From assembly GCA_030145435.1 (NCBI GenBank), contig JAQYVQ010000617.1:1-5095 (forward strand): a DNA stretch of 5,095 nt. Reading direction: 5' to 3'. The stretch is from Syntrophobacteria bacterium (GTDB lineage Bacteria; Desulfobacterota; DSWW01). The translations under genes were made by a program, and so were the position numbers. Position 1 is the stretch's first letter. Each line of letters begins with the position of its first letter. Of the stretch, positions 1 through 5,095 are shown in pieces. The notes below the pieces were generated by a model, which worked only from the letters and a program-made list of their open reading frames with translations, had not been told where the DNA came from and ran no database searches.

Positions 1-92
1 CATTCGCAAGATCCTCGACATAGCGGTGCTATGCCTGCGGTCTTGCTCGATCGTCGCGGCCGAATCTGACCCAAATCTGGGCGCGAAAACCC
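1..92. repeat. Partial palindromic (MITE-like) repeat at the left edge
   Basis: The stretch contains a perfect 6-bp hairpin (CATAGC at 19-24, loop GGT, GCTATG at 28-33). On either side are diverged arms that still pair in part, for example GCAAGA at 6-11 against TCTTGC at 41-46. It ends in a GGGCGCGAAAA-like boundary near 81-90, with a small CCCA/TGGG stem at 70-81. Read on the minus strand the central loop is ACC, the same as in the element at 2568-2715. I recall similar non-coding repeats from deltaproteobacterial genomes, but that is memory, not a search. The left arm is cut by the window edge, so the true extent is unknown. No coding signal is seen, and 93-220 shows no gene, tRNA or clear terminator. 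Confidence 0.45.
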
Positions 93-218
93 ATCCCCAT
101 GATGACATGATTGGCCCTTCCCCTGTGAAGTTATTTCTGCGCGAACCCTTAGCTCCCCCATTCCAGCCACCGAATGCTGCGCGCCGCTATTAGTCGGGCA
201 CGGGCGAGGAGATCTCAT

Positions 219-232
219 AGCTATATATAGCT
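219..232. repeat. 14-bp perfect palindrome over the stop codon
   Basis: AGCTATATATAGCT is its own reverse complement and contains the TAG stop of the 148-aa gene. A second, 8-bp palindrome (GAGATCTC, 209-216) lies just downstream. It is too AT-rich to make a strong RNA hairpin and no T-run follows, so a terminator role is not supported. It may be a protein-binding site or chance. Confidence 0.5.
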
Positions 233-667
233 TTCCATCATGCGCGTAAGTGCAGGCAGAGAGGCGGTTACTTCCTTTCGTGCCTTGGGCCTGAGCTTGT
301 CGTAGGTCTTGCGGACCGCGCGGTTGTCCGTCCCCTGAATCTTACGGTCCGTGACGGCGAGGAGCTCGTCGGCGAGGGCGTCGTAATGAGGTCGAAGGTA
401 TTCCTCCCACGTCTTGCCCTTTCCCTCCTCTTGGAAGCGCACGAAGTAAGGGTCCAGTTTGTCGATGAACTCCGGCATCAGGACCTTTACAGCCTTCTCC
501 AGCGTTCTCCCTCCCTGGATATTCTTGATGACCTTGTAGGCGCCCTTGATCGCCATTCCGCCGATTCCGGAGCGTTTTGCGATCTCTTCATCCAGGACCC
601 GCAGGCCATCGGTCAGCACGGATTGTGATACGTTGGGATCTTCGATGATTTCCTTCAGGCTCTTCAT
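221..667 (-). CDS. Conserved hypothetical protein, DUF6918-like (148 aa)
   Basis: The function is unknown. The product is soluble, predicted mostly helical, and has no signal peptide or membrane segment. Blocks that look conserved are GIGGMAIKGAYKVIK (34-48), LMPEFIDKLDPYF (63-75), LLAVTDRK (103-110) and YDKLRPKARKEV (122-133). Their order and wording match my recollection of DUF6918, a family of small bacterial proteins best known from actinobacteria, and the length fits; I cannot verify this by search. The ATG start is supported by AGGAG (minus strand, 681-677) nine bases upstream. It lies 56 bases downstream of the HAD-like gene on the same strand with no terminator between them, so co-transcription is likely. 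The TAG stop sits inside a 14-bp perfect palindrome. The gene is very likely real; the family name is moderately sure. Confidence 0.85.
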   Translation of the reverse strand: MKSLKEIIEDPNVSQSVLTDGLRVLDEEIAKRSGIGGMAIKGAYKVIKNIQGGRTLEKAVKVLMPEFIDKLDPYFVRFQEEGKGKTWEEYLRPHYDALADELLAVTDRKIQGTDNRAVRKTYDKLRPKARKEVTASLPALTRMMESYI

Positions 668-723
668 ATGTCTGGTCTCCTGGTCTTGTGGCGAAGATGC
701 CTAGTGCTATCTGCTGTCCCGAA

Positions 724-1662
724 TCAGATTCGTTTTTTCTCTTTCTCACAGGGGCAGATCGTGGGGATTGCCGCCCATTCATGAACAGAAACAATACTCT
801 CCTCTTGCTCTTTCTCCCCCTTCTTCTCCCCGTCCTGCAGGGAAGGGTCGCTCGTCGTATCCTTCGGTTCGAGGAGCAGTACCCGTATTCCCTTGTCTGC
901 AGCCGCCTTTGCCAGGCTGGGGTCACGTGTCAACAGATGTGCCGGCACGGAGCGCTCTTTCCAGAGGGATTCGAGGACCCCGGTCTCCGGGGGAGGGGCT
1001 TCGGAAAGGATGCCCGCCATCAGGGGACGATCCATAAAGCAGATGGGTCCCAGCGGATAACCCTTTTTTTCCAGCCAGGATCGTGTCCGGTGTGACCAGG
1101 GCCTGGCCTCCTGGGTCAGATAGACCAGCATGCGGCATGCGGCGATCTCGGACAGGGCTTCCGCCGAGCCGGGTTCAGATGCAATCTTCTCCGGATCTCT
1201 CCGGAGCAGGGGGGTGGAGATCGGTGGCATGAGTCCTGCCTCGAGGGAGACGAAAAACAGGGGCTTCTTCTTTTCCTGGACGAACAGGTTGCCCGTTGCA
1301 GGATCGGCCGAATAGCGGGGATTGTCTGCGAGATGAACGGTGATCGGGTAGCGGCCGGCCGGACCGGCCGTGTAACGGATCCTTGCCGACCCCGATGGAT
1401 CGGTGAGCAGATCGTGGAGGGGATTTCCCTCCGGACCGATGAAGCGCAGCAATTCCCCTTGAATTCCTCCTTTGAAGAGGCCGAGCAGACCGGTCCGGTA
1501 AAGGGTTGCCTCAATATGGATTTCGTCGCCAGGAAAGCAAAGTCTGTCAGGGACCACCATGACTGCCGGGGAGTCGGCCCGGATCGAGGGCACGGCTGTG
1601 AGCAAGCACAGTGCTGCCGTCAGCAGGGCGATAGACGTTCGAAAGTGATTCTCCGTACCCAT
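724..1662 (-). CDS. Exported Ig-like plus degenerate HAD/LNS2-like domain protein
   Basis: I predict a 312-aa exported protein. Residues 1-29 form a signal peptide (basic start, hydrophobic 10-24, likely cleavage after SIRA). Residues ~33-129 look like a bacterial Ig-like fold (PGDEI near 44, DPSGSARIRYTAGPAGRYPI at 88-107, DNPRY at 113). Residues ~134-265 resemble the HAD superfamily near LNS2/App1-type phosphatases: MLVYLTQEARPWSHRTRSWL (178-197), then GYPLGP and FMDRP. The HAD motif I position reads FVSLEAGL (137-144), so Ser139 and Glu141 stand where the two catalytic aspartates normally are; motif II Thr183 and one Asp of motif IV (Asp247) remain. Catalysis is therefore doubtful. A Lys/Glu-rich tail (279-288) follows. 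An upstream in-frame ATG at 1872 would bury the signal peptide behind 70 unlikely residues, so I chose 1662. GGGAGG lies rather far upstream, roughly 15 bases. It is probably first in an operon with the 148-aa gene. Confidence 0.8.
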   Translation of the reverse strand: MGTENHFRTSIALLTAALCLLTAVPSIRADSPAVMVVPDRLCFPGDEIHIEATLYRTGLLGLFKGGIQGELLRFIGPEGNPLHDLLTDPSGSARIRYTAGPAGRYPITVHLADNPRYSADPATGNLFVQEKKKPLFFVSLEAGLMPPISTPLLRRDPEKIASEPGSAEALSEIAACRMLVYLTQEARPWSHRTRSWLEKKGYPLGPICFMDRPLMAGILSEAPPPETGVLESLWKERSVPAHLLTRDPSLAKAAADKGIRVLLLEPKDTTSDPSLQDGEKKGEKEQEESIVSVHEWAAIPTICPCEKEKKRI

Positions 1663-1681
1663 CCCGTTCTCGATTCCCCTC

Positions 1682-1695
1682 CCGCGCAGGCGCGG
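1682..1695. repeat. GC-rich inverted repeat in the 5' leader
   Basis: CCGCGC and GCGCGG are separated by two bases, a REP-like palindrome. On the minus strand it would sit in the leader of the HAD-like gene just before its putative ribosome-binding site (GGGAGG). It could affect translation initiation or simply be a short scattered palindrome. Confidence 0.35.
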
Positions 1696-1713
1696 TTTCG
1701 AAGAGGTACTACA

Positions 1714-1742
1714 AGGATATTCGGGCAGAAAAGGCCTGAAAA
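1714..1742 (-). promoter_or_regulatory. Weak sigma-70-type promoter candidate for the HAD-like gene
   Basis: On the minus strand TTTTCA (1742-1737) and TATCCT (1719-1714) are separated by 17 bases. Each matches the -35/-10 consensus at four of six positions. The predicted start near 1707 would give a leader of about 45 bases before the ATG at 1662, which supports the internal start choice. Matches of this quality occur by chance, so this is only a candidate. Confidence 0.22.
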
Positions 1743-1833
1743 GACGGGTAATACGGACGAAAATTGAAACCAGGAGTGGAAAAATGTAACCCAAAGCCAC
1801 CCCATTCCCGTCAGCAAGGGGGAGGATTCGTGG

Positions 1834-1998
1834 ATGGAAGACCTTCTGCCCGTCAGCGACGAGGACCCCCATTTTTGCACGGAACCGAACAGGAGGTCAA
1901 CTTATGCGAAAACAGGCTTCTTCGACCTGATGAGTCTGTTGGCCCGCCGGAGTGCGAGTCTGGGGAACCGGGTTCCTGGCACGTACTTTGCTAATTGA
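1834..1998 (+). CDS. Possible small protein (54 aa), unrecognised
   Basis: This ORF starts with ATG at 1834 behind a strong Shine-Dalgarno run (AGGGGGAGG, ending 1825, eight bases upstream) and stops with TGA at 1996-1998. The first 21 codons mostly end in G or C and are acidic (MEDLLPVSDEDPHF), as expected of a real gene in this GC-rich DNA. The second half (TGFFDLMSLLARR, residues 27-39) could be a short amphipathic helix. I recognise no family. It has no signal peptide or clear membrane segment. Its last codons overlap the sigma-54 promoter at 1977-1992, so at least the C-terminal reading may be fortuitous. It is divergent from the HAD-like gene. It could equally be a remnant of a longer gene or non-coding leader DNA. 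Confidence 0.3.
   Translation: MEDLLPVSDEDPHFCTEPNRRSTYAKTGFFDLMSLLARRSASLGNRVPGTYFAN
1964..1976. repeat. Inverted repeat abutting the sigma-54 promoter
   Basis: GGAACC and GGTTCC flank a single G, ending one base before the -24 element. It may be an operator-like site. It lies too close to the promoter for a typical sigma-54 activator site, which is usually about 80-150 bases upstream. Its CCGGGTTCC core also occurs in both arms of the repeat at 2328-2497, so it may instead be repeat-derived. Confidence 0.4.
1977..1992 (+). promoter_or_regulatory. Sigma-54 (-24/-12) promoter
   Basis: TGGCACGTACTTTGCT matches the RpoN consensus TGGCAC-N5-TTGCW at every fixed position, with GG (1978-1979) and GC (1990-1991) exactly ten bases apart. 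Transcription should begin near 2003, giving a leader of about 42 bases to the ATG at 2045 of the small membrane-protein gene. Sigma-54 promoters need an ATP-dependent enhancer-binding activator; no such gene or clear activator site is seen here. Confidence 0.75.
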
Positions 1999-2044
1999 AT
2001 CGGCCAACATTAGACGCATACGTTTCCGGACTGACCAACGCACT

Positions 2045-2311
2045 ATGGAAAACCTACACGAGATGCAACTAACGATCCCTGTCGCCCACATGGCGTTGTT
2101 CGTCGCGCTGCTGTCCTTCTGTCTCCTTTTTGCGAGGTACAAGCTGGGCTTGTCGATTACCTTCTGCTTCACCTTCTACTGGGGCTTCATCTACAACAAG
2201 GACGTCTTCTTCACCAATTTTGAAGGCTCTAGCCCTTTCCTGTTCGTCTACTTCTTAAGCGGATTTCTCCTCCTGTTGTTTGCCCTCTTTTCGTTTATTT
2301 CCGAAGATTAA
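2045..2311 (+). CDS. Small integral membrane protein (88 aa), sigma-54 controlled
   Basis: The function is unknown. Three hydrophobic segments (about 13-30, 34-50 and 64-86) predict an inner-membrane protein with almost no soluble domain. Distinctive pieces are FARYKLGLSITFCFTFYWGF (29-48), YNKD (50-53) and an FEGSSPF loop (59-65). The wording looks familiar to me from conserved hypothetical proteins of deltaproteobacterial genomes, but I cannot name a family. The longer in-frame ATG at 1952 lies upstream of the predicted sigma-54 transcription start (~2003), so I reject it. Both ATG 2045 and ATG 2063 (MQLTIPVAHM) have poor Shine-Dalgarno matches; 2063 remains possible. The gene is convergent with priA, with repeats filling the space between, and it stands alone on its strand. 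Confidence 0.75.
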   Translation: MENLHEMQLTIPVAHMALFVALLSFCLLFARYKLGLSITFCFTFYWGFIYNKDVFFTNFEGSSPFLFVYFLSGFLLLLFALFSFISED

Positions 2312-2327
2312 CGGGCTCACCTGGGAG

Positions 2328-2497
2328 TATCGCTATGTTCCGAGAGAGTCTCGGCGTACAATGCTGTCCCGGGTTCCCTCTCCGATTTGCTTGGGCTCCG
2401 TCTCCCGCTCCCCCTACAAAGTCGCCCGGCGCAAATCTCCGAGGGAACCCGGGACAGCACCGTACAACTTGAGCACTCCCAGGGAAACATAGCGATA
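2328..2497. repeat. ~170-bp imperfect palindrome (REPIN/MITE-like)
   Basis: Two 35-base arms, 2356-2390 and 2431-2465, are inverted copies matching at 30 of 35 positions. They are built around TGCTGTCCCGGGTTCCCTC and separated by a 40-base spacer. The symmetry continues outward: TATCGCTATGTT at 2328-2339 is exactly matched by AACATAGCGATA at 2486-2497. The left arm holds an extra hairpin (CCGAGA, loop GAG, TCTCGG, 2340-2354). There is no transposase ORF inside. This architecture fits a non-autonomous element mobilised in trans, such as a REPIN moved by a REP-associated tyrosine transposase. No clear target-site duplication is visible. It begins 16 bases after the small membrane-protein gene ends. 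Confidence 0.75.
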
Positions 2498-2567
2498 GCT
2501 TGCTTTCGACCACTCGCCATTTCCACTCCTCTGTCAGCACTCGATTTGTCTGTGCTACCCCAATTCC

Positions 2568-2714
2568 GCAGGTCGTTTAAAAATGCCCATATGCAAGGCG
2601 CACGAAACATGCCCCCGCGAAGGCGGGGGTCCATGTAACGATGAGGCGTACACCGTACGCCGCAGTGACGCAGGATGAGCGCAACGCCGCAGATGGGCGT
2701 TTTTGGGCGACCTG

Positions 2715-2715
<1 letters not shown>
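2568..2715. repeat. ~148-bp MITE-like palindrome ending at the priA stop codon
   Basis: Terminal inverted repeats at 2568-2594 and 2689-2715 match at 22 of 27 positions: GCAGGTCG, then AAAAA, then GCCCAT, then TGC, with differences between these blocks. The centre is a perfect hairpin, GGCGTAC (2645-2651), loop ACC, GTACGCC (2655-2661). There is no ORF of its own. The right terminus takes in the last base of the priA TAG stop without shortening PriA, whose VDVDP..L ending looks normal. In the convergent intergenic space its folded RNA could end transcription from both sides. I recall similar AAAAACGCCCATCTGCGGCG-type elements as scattered repeats in deltaproteobacteria; a genome search would confirm. 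Confidence 0.75.
2607..2636. repeat. REP-like GC-rich hairpin inside the MITE
   Basis: CCCCCGC (2612-2618), loop GAAG, GCGGGGG (2623-2629) form a 7-bp GC stem. An outer ACATG/CATGT pair extends it, with a two-base bulge. Read from the other strand it gives the MDPRLRG-type pseudo-peptide common to scattered REP-like repeats of many proteobacteria. It sits asymmetrically in the left half of the 2568-2715 palindrome and has no partner in the right half, which suggests insertion or mosaic formation. No T-run follows immediately on either strand, so it is not a classical rho-independent terminator, though it may help to stop transcription. Confidence 0.65.

Positions 2716-5095
<2,380 letters not shown>

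Noticed and set aside
1063..1071. A AAA AAG slippery heptamer (minus strand) inside the HAD-like gene
   Set aside because: It is in the correct frame for -1 slippage and would lead to about 46 further codons ending near 923, but there is no evident stimulatory structure and the product would lose the C-terminal part of the fold; the normal frame reads well as LEKKGYPLGP.
1663..1872. 70-residue N-terminal extension of the HAD-like gene from ATG 1872
   Set aside because: It would place a clear signal peptide internally, it overlaps the divergent regulatory region, and it has no convincing ribosome site.
1764..1994. 76-codon plus-strand frame over the intergenic region
   Set aside because: Proline/arginine/glycine-rich junk-like composition, and a weaker start context than the competing 54-aa frame.
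1952..2044. 31-residue N-terminal extension of the small membrane protein
   Set aside because: Its ATG lies upstream of the predicted sigma-54 start and the encoded residues look like promoter DNA read by chance.
1897..2172. 91-codon minus-strand open frame
   Set aside because: It is antisense to the membrane-protein gene and its promoter, with no family resemblance.
2317..2634. 105-codon minus-strand frame and similar short frames in the convergent gap
   Set aside because: They are translations of the inverted repeats (MDPRLRG-type and VPS.IC-type pseudo-peptides), not genes.
2311..2714. CRISPR array or tRNA in the repeat-rich intergenic region
   Set aside because: The repeats are inverted, not regularly spaced direct repeats, and no cloverleaf is seen.

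Overview
The window holds a housekeeping replication-restart gene, an unrelated two-gene minus-strand unit, a small membrane-protein gene and several non-coding repeats. The fairly GC-rich sequence, the PriA with a long N-terminal half, a textbook -24/-12 (sigma-54) promoter and palindromic repeats of a type I associate with Desulfobacterota/'Deltaproteobacteria' (Syntrophobacterales-like) all suggest such an environmental bacterium. This assignment is inference; there is no rRNA or lineage-specific marker here.

Layout from left to right. Positions 1-92 look like the end of a palindromic repeat cut by the window edge. Positions 221-667 (minus) encode a 148-aa helical conserved protein resembling the DUF6918 family. 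Fifty-six bases upstream of it, 724-1662 (minus) encodes a predicted exported protein: signal peptide, Ig-like domain, then a HAD/LNS2-like domain whose catalytic aspartates appear to be replaced. These two genes are probably co-transcribed. Positions 1663-2044 are regulatory: a weak promoter for the minus-strand pair, a possible 54-aa ORF on the plus strand, and a perfect-consensus sigma-54 promoter at 1977-1992. That promoter points at an 88-aa membrane protein (2045-2311, plus) with three predicted transmembrane segments.

Positions 2312-2714, between convergent genes, are mostly repeats: a ~170-bp imperfect palindrome (2328-2497), then a ~148-bp palindromic MITE-like element (2568-2715) containing a REP-like GC hairpin and ending exactly at the stop codon of the next gene. 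The rest (2715-5095, minus) is priA, the primosomal replication-restart helicase, complete at its C-terminus and missing only a short N-terminal stretch beyond the right edge.

The genes do not form an obvious pathway. priA is a stand-alone housekeeping gene. The most novel leads are the sigma-54-controlled small membrane protein, the degenerate HAD-like exported protein with its DUF6918-like neighbour, and the stacked repeats. I see no convincing defence system, mobile-element protein, CRISPR array or RNA gene.
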